In this document: positions 16,589-23,702 of the stretch, in pieces | Position numbering within the stretch: position 1 is the first letter of the stretch | How the letters are laid out: every line of letters begins with the position of its first letter | Assembly: GCF_039839375.1 (NCBI RefSeq) | Contig: NZ_JBDOQU010000012.1 | Coordinates: 1-64,000, forward strand | Direction: 5' to 3' | DNA length: 64,000 nt | From: JBDOQU01 sp039839375 | Lineage (GTDB): Bacteria; Pseudomonadota; Alphaproteobacteria; DSM-16000; Inquilinaceae | The notes under the pieces: model-generated | Seen by the model: the letters and a program-made list of their open reading frames with translations, nothing else | The model's database searches: none | What the model was told of the DNA's origin: nothing | Made by a program: the position numbers and the translations under genes

Positions 16589-19500
16589 TTGGCTCATCTT
16601 CTCGACATGCTCCGCGACCGGGTGCTGCTGTGCGACGGCGGCATGGGCAGCCGCGTCCAGGCGCTGGACCTCGACGTGGAGCGCGACTACCAGGGCAAGG
16701 AGAACTGCACGGAGGTACTGAACCTCTCCCGCCCCGACCTGGTCCGCGGCATCCATCGCGGATATTTCGAGGCCGGGGCCGACATGGTGGAGACGAACAC
16801 CTTCGGCGGCTCCCCCCTGACGCTGGCGGAATTCGATCTTCAGGACAGGGCGCGGGAGATCAACAGGGTGGCAGCGGAGATCGCGCGGGAGGCGTCGGAA
16901 GGCTTCTCCGACGGCCGGCAGCGCTTCGTCATCGGCTCGATCGGGCCGGGCACGCGCCTGCCCAGCCTGGGCCATGTCGCCTATGACGATCTGGAAGCCG
17001 CCTTCGCGACCCAGTCGCGCGGCCTGATCGATGGCGGGGTCGACGCGATCCTGATCGAAACCTGCCAGGACCCGCTCCAGATCAAGGCGGCGGTCAACGG
17101 CGTGAAGCTCGCCCGGCTGGATGCCGGAACCGACACGCCGGTCTTCGTCCAGGTGACGGTGGAGACGACGGGCACGCTGCTGGTCGGCGCGGACATCGCC
17201 GCCGCCGCGACCGTGGTCCGCGCGCTCGACGTGCCGCTGATCGGCCTCAACTGCGCCACCGGCCCGCAGGAGATGGCGGAGCATGTCAAATGGCTGTCGG
17301 AGAACTGGGACGGCCTCCTCTCCGTCCAGCCGAACGCCGGCCTGCCGGAACTGATCGACGGCCAGACGGTCTACCCGCTGGGCGCGCGGGACCTGGCGGC
17401 GTGGCTGGAACGGTTCGTGGAGGAGGACGGGCTGAACCTGATCGGCGGCTGCTGCGGCACCGACGTTCCGCACATAGAGGCGCTGGACGCGATGCTGCGC
17501 CGCCGCGCCGGCTCCGCCCCGCGCCCCGCGGTCGCCGCCCGCACGTCCTACTGGATTCCTTCCGTCGCCTCTCTCTACGGCGCGACGCCGCTCCGGCAGG
17601 AGAACGCCTATCTCTCGATCGGGGAGCGCTGCAACGCCAACGGATCGAGGAAATTCCGCGAGCTTCAGGATTCCGGCGATTGGGATTCCTGCGTCGCCAT
17701 GGGGAAGGAGCAGGTGCGCGAAGGCTCCCACACGCTGGATGTCTGCACCGCCTTCGTCGGCCGGGATGAGATCGCCGACATGACGGAGGTCGTGACCCGC
17801 ATGACCGGGGCCGTCACCGCCCCGCTGGTGATCGATTCGACCGAATATCCGGTGCTGGAATCCGCCCTCAAGCTCTATGGCGGGAAGGCGATCCTGAACT
17901 CGATCAATTTCGAGGATGGGGAGGAGCCCGCCGCCGCCCGCCTGACCCTGGCGCGGAAGTTCGGCGCGGCCGTGATCGCGCTGACGATCGAGGAAGCCGG
18001 CATGGCCAAGACGGCCGACGACAAGCTTCGGGTCGCGCACCGGCTCTACGATTTCGCGGTCAACCGGCACGGCCTGCCGGCGTCGGACCTGATGTTCGAT
18101 CCGCTGACCTTCACCATCGCCACGGGCAATGAGGACGACCGCAAGCTGGGGCTGGAGACGCTGGACGCGATCGAGCGGATTTCCCAGGAGATGCCGGACT
18201 GCCAGATCATCCTCGGCCTCTCCAACATCTCCTTCGGCCTCAATCCCGCCGCGCGCCACGTGCTGAACTCCGTCTTCCTGGACCACGCACAGCGGCGCGG
18301 GCTGACCGGCGCGATCGTCCATCTGTCCAAGATCATGCCGCTCCACGCCATCGACCCGAAGGAGGTCGAGGTGGCGGAGGATCTGATCTTCGACCGCCGC
18401 CGCCCCGGCTACGACCCGCTGGAGGCGCTTCTGGAGATGTTCGCCGACCGCAAGGCGGCGAAGGCGGAGACGCGGAAGCGCGCGGAGACGGTGGAGGAGC
18501 GGCTGAAGGAACGGATCGTCGACGGCGACCGCCAGGGGCTGGAGGACGACCTTGCCGAGGCGATGAAATCCTACCCGCCGCTGGACATCATCAACACCCA
18601 TCTGCTGGACGGCATGAAGGTGGTCGGCGACCTGTTCGGGGCCGGCAAGATGCAGCTTCCCTTCGTGCTGAAATCGGCGGAGACGATGAAGACCGCCGTC
18701 GCCTTCCTGGAACCGCACATGGAGCGGCTGGAGGGCCAGGAGAAGGGGACGATCGTGCTGGCGACCGTCAAGGGCGACGTTCACGACATCGGCAAGAACC
18801 TGGTCGACATCATCCTCACCAACAACGGATACAAGGTCGTCAATCTGGGCATCAAGCAGCCGATCGCGACCATCATGACGGCGGCGCGCGAGCACAAGGC
18901 CCACGCCATCGGCATGTCCGGCCTGTTGGTCAAGTCGACCGTGGTGATGAAGGACAATCTGGCGGAGATGACGCGGGAGGGCTTCGACATCCCGATCTTC
19001 CTTGGTGGAGCGGCGCTGACCCGGAACTATGTGGAGGAGGATTGCGTCAGGACCTACGCCTCCGGCCGGGTCGCCTATGCGCGGGACGCGTTCGACGGGC
19101 TGTCCTTGATGGACAAGGTGGTCCACGGCCAGTTCGACGGCCATCTGGAGACGCTGCAGAAGAAGCGGGTAGGCAAGCCGTCGAACCAGAACCGGAAGCT
19201 GGGCCGCGCGACGAAGCCCACCGGCAAGGTCGATCCCGCCACGGCGCGGAAGCGCCGGCTGGCATTCTCGGACGGAATCGAGATCCCGGCGCCGCCCTTC
19301 TGGGGGCCGCGCGTCATCGCGCGCGTGCCGCTGAAGACGCTGGTCCCCTACGTCAACGAACGGATGCTCTACCAGATGCAGTGGGGCTACCGGAAGGAAG
19401 GCCGCCGGCTGGACGATTACATGGCATGGGCGCAGCGGGAGCTTCGGCCCCTGCTGAAGGAACTGGTCGACCGTTGCGAGAATGAGGACATCCTCGTCCC

Positions 19501-20089
19501 GCAGGCCGTCTACGGCTATTGGAAGGCGGCCGCCCAGGGCGACGACGTGATCCTGTTCGAAGAGGACGGCCAGACGGAAGTCGGGCGCTTCACCCTGCCC
19601 AGGCAGGCGCAGCCCGCGCGCGGGGAGGAAGCGGGGGCCTGCATCGCCGACTTCTTCCGCGATGTCGATTCCGGAGAACGCGACGTGATCGGCCTCCAGG
19701 TCGTCACCATGGGCCAGCGGGCGTCGGACGTGGCGCGCGACTGGTTCGCGACGGATCGCTACCAGGACTATCTCTATCTCCACGGCCTGTCGGTGGAGAT
19801 GGCCGAGGCCATGGCCGAATATGTCCACAAGCGGATCAGGGCGGAGCTGGGCTTCGCGGCGGAGGACGATCGCGATATCGACCGTATGCTCCAGCAGGGC
19901 TATCGTGGCAGCCGCTATTCCTTCGGCTATCCCGCCTGCCCGAACCTTGAGGACCAGGACCTGCTGCTGCGGCTGCTGGATGGCGGCCAGATCGGCGTCG
20001 ACCTTTCCGACGAACACCAGCTCCATCCGGAACAGTCCACCTCGGCCATCGTCGTCCACCACCCCAAGGCGAAGTATTTCGGCGTCTGA
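16589..20089 (+). CDS. metH: Cobalamin-dependent methionine synthase
   Basis: This 1166-residue multidomain enzyme transfers methyl from 5-methyl-THF to homocysteine through cobalamin. Domains in order: homocysteine-binding barrel with zinc cysteines (GLNCATGP and GGCCGTD, about 215-295); pterin-binding barrel (from about 330: ERCNANGSRKF, later INSINFEDGEE); the helical cap with LLDGMKVVGDLFGAGKMQLPFVLKSAETMK; the B12 domain with cobalt ligand His732 in GDVHDIGKNL; and a complete reactivation domain (VPYVNERMLYQMQWGY, RGSRYSFGYPACPN). The start is a TTG with AAGGA upstream. All modules appear intact; it is slightly shorter than the E. coli enzyme (1227). Regulation is expected to follow the SahR-type operator at 14634. 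Confidence 0.96.
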   Translation: MAHLLDMLRDRVLLCDGGMGSRVQALDLDVERDYQGKENCTEVLNLSRPDLVRGIHRGYFEAGADMVETNTFGGSPLTLAEFDLQDRAREINRVAAEIAREASEGFSDGRQRFVIGSIGPGTRLPSLGHVAYDDLEAAFATQSRGLIDGGVDAILIETCQDPLQIKAAVNGVKLARLDAGTDTPVFVQVTVETTGTLLVGADIAAAATVVRALDVPLIGLNCATGPQEMAEHVKWLSENWDGLLSVQPNAGLPELIDGQTVYPLGARDLAAWLERFVEEDGLNLIGGCCGTDVPHIEALDAMLRRRAGSAPRPAVAARTSYWIPSVASLYGATPLRQENAYLSIGERCNANGSRKFRELQDSGDWDSCVAMGKEQVREGSHTLDVCTAFVGRDEIADMTEVVTRMTGAVTAPLVIDSTEYPVLESALKLYGGKAILNSINFEDGEEPAAARLTLARKFGAAVIALTIEEAGMAKTADDKLRVAHRLYDFAVNRHGLPASDLMFDPLTFTIATGNEDDRKLGLETLDAIERISQEMPDCQIILGLSNISFGLNPAARHVLNSVFLDHAQRRGLTGAIVHLSKIMPLHAIDPKEVEVAEDLIFDRRRPGYDPLEALLEMFADRKAAKAETRKRAETVEERLKERIVDGDRQGLEDDLAEAMKSYPPLDIINTHLLDGMKVVGDLFGAGKMQLPFVLKSAETMKTAVAFLEPHMERLEGQEKGTIVLATVKGDVHDIGKNLVDIILTNNGYKVVNLGIKQPIATIMTAAREHKAHAIGMSGLLVKSTVVMKDNLAEMTREGFDIPIFLGGAALTRNYVEEDCVRTYASGRVAYARDAFDGLSLMDKVVHGQFDGHLETLQKKRVGKPSNQNRKLGRATKPTGKVDPATARKRRLAFSDGIEIPAPPFWGPRVIARVPLKTLVPYVNERMLYQMQWGYRKEGRRLDDYMAWAQRELRPLLKELVDRCENEDILVPQAVYGYWKAAAQGDDVILFEEDGQTEVGRFTLPRQAQPARGEEAGACIADFFRDVDSGERDVIGLQVVTMGQRASDVARDWFATDRYQDYLYLHGLSVEMAEAMAEYVHKRIRAELGFAAEDDRDIDRMLQQGYRGSRYSFGYPACPNLEDQDLLLRLLDGGQIGVDLSDEHQLHPEQSTSAIVVHHPKAKYFGV

Positions 20090-20135
20090 AGGCGGAACAA
20101 GCACCCTGTAAGGCGGTTAAGGTCCAAGCCCCACC

Positions 20136-20203
20136 TTCCCCTCTCCCCTCGTGGGAGAGGGATCGACGTATACGTCGATCCCGCGAAGCGGGAGGGTGAG
20201 GGG
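20136..20203. repeat. GC-rich CCCTCTCCC intergenic repeat (copy 2) with an internal 20-bp palindrome
   Basis: The core CCCTCTCCC-ctcgt-GGGAGAGGG is followed by the perfect palindrome GATCGACGTATACGTCGATC (20161-20180) and then CCGCGAAGCGGGAGGGTGAG. The copies near 3.7 and 23.1 kb have only a few bases (AGGGA) where the palindrome stands here. Confidence 0.7.
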
Positions 20204-20229
20204 ACTTCAATACCAGCAGGGACGGTTCC

Positions 20230-20388
20230 ATGGACATCCTCCGCATCCTCATCGCGATCCTCATCCCGCCGCTCGGCGTCTTCCTCCAGGTCGGCATCGG
20301 GCTGCATTTCTGGCTGAACATCCTGCTGACGATCCTCGGCTACATCCCCGGCATCATCCACGCCATCTGGGTCATCGTGCGGAAATAG
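20230..20388 (+). CDS. PMP3/YqaE family small membrane protein
   Basis: This 52-residue, strongly hydrophobic protein has two membrane helices. It starts MDILRILIAILIPPLGVFLQ, continues VGIGLHFWLNILLTILGYIP, and ends GIIHAIWVIVRK. The IPPLGVFLQ turn and the GYIPGIIHAIWVI motif are diagnostic for the PMP3 family (proteolipid membrane potential modulator), linked in yeast and bacteria to membrane potential and salt or cold stress. It is a typical family length. Only six bases separate its stop from the DUF4112 gene, so the two are probably co-transcribed. The upstream sequence is a GC-rich repeat, and no ribosome-binding site is convincing. Confidence 0.88.
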   Translation: MDILRILIAILIPPLGVFLQVGIGLHFWLNILLTILGYIPGIIHAIWVIVRK

Positions 20389-20394
20389 CCGCCG

Positions 20395-20781
20395 ATGGCC
20401 GGAAGCCCGTCCCATCACGAACGGCGGAAGCTCATAGAGGAGCTTGACCGGATTGCCTGGTGGCTTGACGACCGGTTCCGCGTGCCGGGGCTGGGCTGGC
20501 GTTTCGGCCTGGACGGTCTGGTGGGGCTGGCGCCGGGGGTGGGTGACGCGGCGTCGGGCTCGGTTTCGGCCTATCTGGTGTGGCGGGCGCGGAAGCTCGG
20601 CGTTCCCAACGCCATCCTCGCCCGCATGATCTGGAATGTCGGGATCGACGTGGTGGTCGGCAGCGTCCCGGTGCTGGGCAGCCTGTTCGATTTCGGCTGG
20701 AAGGCGAACCGGCGCAATATCCGCCTCCTGCGCCGGCATCTCGAAGAAACGACCGATCCCGCGATTGGGCCGCCGCGATAG
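20395..20781 (+). CDS. DUF4112 domain membrane protein
   Basis: The 128-residue product matches the DUF4112 family by its run of motifs: ELDRIAWWLDDRFRVPGLGWRFGLDGLVGL, then APGVGDAASGSVSAYLVWRARKLGVP, MIWNVGIDVVVGSVPVLGSLFDFGWKAN and the closing RRNIRLLRRHL. It has two probable membrane segments. The biochemical role is unknown. It follows a PMP3-type gene after six bases, a likely two-gene unit of small stress-related membrane proteins. The ATG start is unambiguous from the family's N-terminus. Confidence 0.88.
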   Translation: MAGSPSHHERRKLIEELDRIAWWLDDRFRVPGLGWRFGLDGLVGLAPGVGDAASGSVSAYLVWRARKLGVPNAILARMIWNVGIDVVVGSVPVLGSLFDFGWKANRRNIRLLRRHLEETTDPAIGPPR

Positions 20782-20884
20782 GATACGCAACGCTCCCCTG
20801 CGTGATTGTCTCTTCCTGGATCGGCGGAAGCCATGGCAGGGTTGCCGTCGTGCCCTCCCTTCTAAGAATCCCCTGGCTCCTCGA

Positions 20885-21856
20885 ATGTCCGCCGTCGCAG
20901 AACCCGGCTCCGCCGCACTCGACGCCACGCCCTTCCGCGGCATCCTCTACAAGGTCTGCGCCACGGGACTCTTCGCGTCGATGAGCGCGATCATCAAATG
21001 GGTCGGCGACGATTATCCGATAGGCCAGCTCGTCTTCGTGCGGAGCTTCTTCGCCCTTATCCCCGTCTTCCTGCTGATCCGCTGGGCCGGGGGCCTGAAG
21101 GCGCTGCGCACCCGCCGGCCCGGCGCGCATCTCCTGCGGTCGCTCTCCGGCATTACGGCCATGAGCCTCTCGTTCAGCGCGCTGACCATGCTGCCGATCG
21201 CCGACGCCACGGCTCTGGGCTTCGTTGCGCCGCTGATCGCCACAGCGCTGGGCAGCCTGCTGCTGGGGGAGGCGGTGCGCGTCTATCGCTGGACGGCGGT
21301 CGCCATCGGCTTTTGCGGCGTGCTGCTGATGGTGCAGCCCCAGGGCGCGCAAGGCGGCGGCTTTCTGGTCGCGGGGATCGTCCCGCTGGGCGTCATGCTG
21401 GCGCTTTGCGGCGCTTTCTTCACGGCGCTGGCCCAGATCGCCATCCGCCGCATGTCGGGGACGGAGCCGTCGATCGCCATCGTCTTCTATTTCACGCTCA
21501 CCTGCACCATCTTCGGCGCCCTGACCCTGCCGTTCGACCATGTGATCCCCACGGGCTGGGACATCCTTCTCCTGGTCATGATCGGCCTTTTGGGCGGGTT
21601 CGCGCAGGTCGTGATGACCTCCTCATACCGCCATGCGCCGGTGGCGACGCTGGCGCCCTTCGACTATGTGACCATGCTCTGGGCGCTGCTGATCGGCTAT
21701 TTCGTCTTCGCCGAACTGCCCCGGCCGCTGGTGCTGGCGGGGGCCGCGGTGGTGATGTCGTCGGGCATCTTCATCCTCTGGCGCGAACACCGGCTGGGGA
21801 TCGAACGCGCCCGCGTCCGCCGCGCCGGCGGCGCTCCGACCCCCCCGGCGGTCTGA
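20885..21856 (+). CDS. EamA/DMT-superfamily transporter
   Basis: The 323-residue product has about ten membrane helices arranged as two EamA repeats (roughly 20-150 and 165-300). Signature pieces are the N-terminal GLFASMSAIIKWVG, the end of the first repeat with LGFVAPLIATALGSLLLGEAV, and the second repeat's APVATLAPFDYVTMLWALLIGYFVFAELP. DMT proteins export metabolites, amino acids or toxic compounds; the substrate cannot be predicted. The ATG at 20885 was chosen because earlier codons in this frame lie inside the DUF4112 gene and do not resemble the family. The ribosome-binding site is poor. The M15 peptidase gene ends convergently 32 bases away. Confidence 0.88.
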   Translation: MSAVAEPGSAALDATPFRGILYKVCATGLFASMSAIIKWVGDDYPIGQLVFVRSFFALIPVFLLIRWAGGLKALRTRRPGAHLLRSLSGITAMSLSFSALTMLPIADATALGFVAPLIATALGSLLLGEAVRVYRWTAVAIGFCGVLLMVQPQGAQGGGFLVAGIVPLGVMLALCGAFFTALAQIAIRRMSGTEPSIAIVFYFTLTCTIFGALTLPFDHVIPTGWDILLLVMIGLLGGFAQVVMTSSYRHAPVATLAPFDYVTMLWALLIGYFVFAELPRPLVLAGAAVVMSSGIFILWREHRLGIERARVRRAGGAPTPPAV

Positions 21857-21888
21857 GCCGACGGTCTGAGCCAGTGGTCTGAGACAGC

Positions 21889-22416
21889 CTATCGCCGATA
21901 CCACAACCGCTTCGGCCCGGTGTCCAGATGGACGAAGTCCGACCGCCAGTAGATGCCCAGCCCGCCGCTCTGCACCGCCTGGGCGAAATTCGCCAGGATA
22001 TGGATGCCGTAGCCCTGGACGGAGACGTCCACGGCCTGTCCGCGCAGATGATAGCTGTTCAAGGCCGCCCCTTCCGGCCGCAGCGCCTCGTTCGTCGCGT
22101 GGGTGCGATATCCGGAATGGATGTTGAGCGTCGGCGTATGGCCGCGCGCCACCACATAATGCTGCTGCAATTCCCACAGTATCGCGAAAACGCCGGGATC
22201 GATGGTGCGGGAGATTCCCTCCCGGTGATCGCGGAACAGCCAGTTCAGTTCGGCCCGCGCCGACGGGATCGGTTGCGCCCCGTCATGCCACGGGCCGTCG
22301 AAGCTCTCGCCGGTATGGGGATTGTAGAGCTTGAGCCGCCGGGATTCCGCCGCCCGCGCCGGTCCGAACGCCAGCGCCGCCGCCGAGGCGGCGACCAGTT
22401 CCCGTCGCGTCAGCAT
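21889..22416 (-). CDS. Tat-exported DUF882/YcbK-type M15 peptidase (murein-modifying)
   Basis: The 175-residue precursor has a twin-arginine-type signal (TRRELVAASAAALAFGPARA). The mature part carries the zinc-peptidase motifs of the M15A/DUF882 group: NIHSGYRTHATNEAL, then SYHLRGQAVDV (the SxHxxGxAxD pattern) and a C-terminal FVHLDTG supplying the last histidine. Relatives such as MepK cut cross-links in peptidoglycan so that new strands can be inserted. The ATG at 22416 has AAGGGAAA upstream, while the frame is open to 22488 without resemblance to a signal peptide. It is convergent with the DMT gene and divergent from the pentapeptide-repeat gene. Confidence 0.88.
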   Translation of the reverse strand: MLTRRELVAASAAALAFGPARAAESRRLKLYNPHTGESFDGPWHDGAQPIPSARAELNWLFRDHREGISRTIDPGVFAILWELQQHYVVARGHTPTLNIHSGYRTHATNEALRPEGAALNSYHLRGQAVDVSVQGYGIHILANFAQAVQSGGLGIYWRSDFVHLDTGPKRLWYRR

Positions 22417-22542
22417 GTCGATCGTTTCCCTTCGCCGCCCATGGTTGAAGCCCGGGGTTGAAGGTGGTGCCTCGTCCTTCCGCCGCAAGGGCGGAACGTT
22501 CCCGCTTTGCCTTCGCCGTCCCGTGCCTCTACATCATGGAAC

Positions 22543-23043
22543 ATGATTTATGCAGCACTGGCCGGGATCGCGTTCCTGCTTTCCGTCCTTCTCCCCCTCC
22601 AGGCCCAAGCCGCCTGCTCCGACCCGCCGGCGCCGGAGGTGGTCTGGCGGCGATGCCTTCAGGACAACCTCAACCTGACCGGCGTCGATCTCAGCAACGC
22701 CCAGCTCCGTGACAGCACCTTCATCCGCTCCACCCTCGACGGCAGCGACATGTCCGGCGTCGACGCCTACCGCGCCCGCTTCATCAGCGCCAGCATGGTC
22801 GGCGTGACGCTGGACGGCGCGCGGCTGCAGCAGGCGGACCTCACCAAGGCCGACCTCACCGGCGCGTCGCTGGTGGAGGCCAACCTGCGCCAGGCGATCC
22901 TGATCGACGCCGATCTGACCGGGGCGGATCTGACAGGGGCCAATCTCGGCGGCGCGAGACTCAGGAACGCCATCCTCTCCGGCGCCACCTGGATCGACGG
23001 CGACCGGATCTGCGCGGAAGGCTCGGTCGGGCGCTGCCAGTGA
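22543..23043 (+). CDS. Exported pentapeptide-repeat protein
   Basis: The 166-residue product begins with a signal peptide (MIYAALAGIAFLLSVLLPLQ, cut after AQA). It then runs through about 20 pentapeptide repeats of the A(D/N)Lxx type, for example ADLTKADLTGASLVEANLRQ. These fold into a right-handed four-sided beta helix. Cysteines flank the repeat domain (ACSD and WRRC at the start, ICAEG and GRC at the end), which would allow disulfides in the periplasm. Family members have very varied roles and no function can be assigned. It starts 127 bases from the divergent M15 peptidase. Confidence 0.82.
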   Translation: MIYAALAGIAFLLSVLLPLQAQAACSDPPAPEVVWRRCLQDNLNLTGVDLSNAQLRDSTFIRSTLDGSDMSGVDAYRARFISASMVGVTLDGARLQQADLTKADLTGASLVEANLRQAILIDADLTGADLTGANLGGARLRNAILSGATWIDGDRICAEGSVGRCQ

Positions 23044-23059
23044 CGCGCCGCCCAATAAA

Positions 23060-23290
23060 AACAATGTCATGCTGGACCTGACCCCATAGGCGCTAACTTT
23101 GGTCGTAATTTTCCCCTCTCCTGCTTGCGGGAGAGGGAGGGACCCGCCGCGAAGCGGTGGGAGGGTGAGGGTTTTGAAGGCGAGGGTGTGAGGCTCACCG
23201 CCTCAAAGTTAGCGCCTATGGGACCTGACCCAGCATCCATACGGTGTCGATGGACGCTGGGGCCGCGCCCGGATCGGCGTCACCGGTGGC
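23060..23290 (-). repeat. Family 1 palindromic repeat split by an inserted element
   Basis: The left part (23068-23083, CATGCTGGACCTGACC after an A-rich linker) and the right part (from 23222, GACCTGACCCAGCATCCATACG) join to give a copy of the family 1 palindrome like that at 132-152. The 138 bases between them are foreign to this repeat. The right part runs up to the 3' end of the XRE gene. Confidence 0.75.
23084..23221. mobile_element. 138-bp MITE-like element with 18-bp terminal inverted repeats
   Basis: The ends are CCATAGGCGCTAACTTTG (23084-23101) and its exact inverse CAAAGTTAGCGCCTATGG (23204-23221). They are flanked by the direct repeat GACCTGACC at 23075-23083 and 23222-23230, as expected of a transposition target duplication. 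The interior is non-coding and carries the CCCTCTCC/GGAGAGGG repeat core that is also found near 3.7 and 20.1 kb. The element interrupts a family 1 palindromic repeat. No transposase with matching ends is in the window. Confidence 0.75.
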
Positions 23291-23603
23291 GGCGCGGCTT
23301 CTCCGCAGGAATAATGGCGGCTCCGAGCATCCCGATATTCAGGCCGGCGGCCGAAGGCTGAAGGGACAGCGGTGCCTTCAGGCGGACGCCCGGCCCCTCC
23401 TTGCCGGAATAGAGCAGACGGACCCCGCCCTTCTCGAGTGCCTCCACCAGCAGCGTCTCCGTCGCACGGTGAAGCGCGTGGCGATGGCATTCGAAATCCT
23501 TGATCGTGCTGCGGGACACGCCCGCCAGCGCGGCCAATTGCTCCTGCGTCCAGTTCAGAAGGCCACGGGCCGCCCGACACTGTTCAGGATGAAGATTCGT
23601 CAC
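23280..23603 (-). CDS. XRE-family helix-turn-helix regulator
   Basis: The product (about 107 residues) has one HTH domain near the start: LHPEQCRAARGLLNWTQEQL, then AALAGVSRSTIKDFECHRHA, a canonical XRE helix-turn-helix. The remaining part (TETLLVEALEKGGVRLL, then a Gly/Leu-rich tail) may mediate dimerisation. The GTG at 23603 is favoured: AAGGG lies 6 bases upstream and it gives the common N-terminus just before LHPEQ. ATG codons at 23621, 23639 and 23684 are in frame, but the middle one lies inside a palindrome that is probably its own operator. It is divergent from the Mrp operon and may control it. Confidence 0.8.
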   Translation of the reverse strand: MTNLHPEQCRAARGLLNWTQEQLAALAGVSRSTIKDFECHRHALHRATETLLVEALEKGGVRLLYSGKEGPGVRLKAPLSLQPSAAGLNIGMLGAAIIPAEKPRRHR

Positions 23604-23631
23604 GAATGACCCTTGCCCCATAACGGCGAAG

Positions 23632-23648
23632 TCAACCATAATGGTTGA
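23632..23648. promoter_or_regulatory. Perfect inverted repeat between the XRE gene and the mrp operon
   Basis: TCAACCAT-A-ATGGTTGA is a 17-bp sequence with 8-bp perfect arms in the 99-base gap between the divergent XRE regulator and mrpA. Its position, 29 bases upstream of the regulator's likely start and 55 bases upstream of mrpA, fits an operator controlling one or both. Confidence 0.6.
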
Positions 23649-23702
23649 AATCAGGCAACGCTCCTGTTCCTTGGACGCAATCATGAGGCGCCGACACGTG
23701 GG

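Noticed and set aside
16304..20104. A 1266-codon open frame on the minus strand opposite metH and metF
   Set aside because: It is antisense to two complete, well-conserved enzymes. Long shadow frames are expected in DNA of this base composition, and the translated product is compositionally odd (Arg, Gln, His, Val-rich) with no motif.
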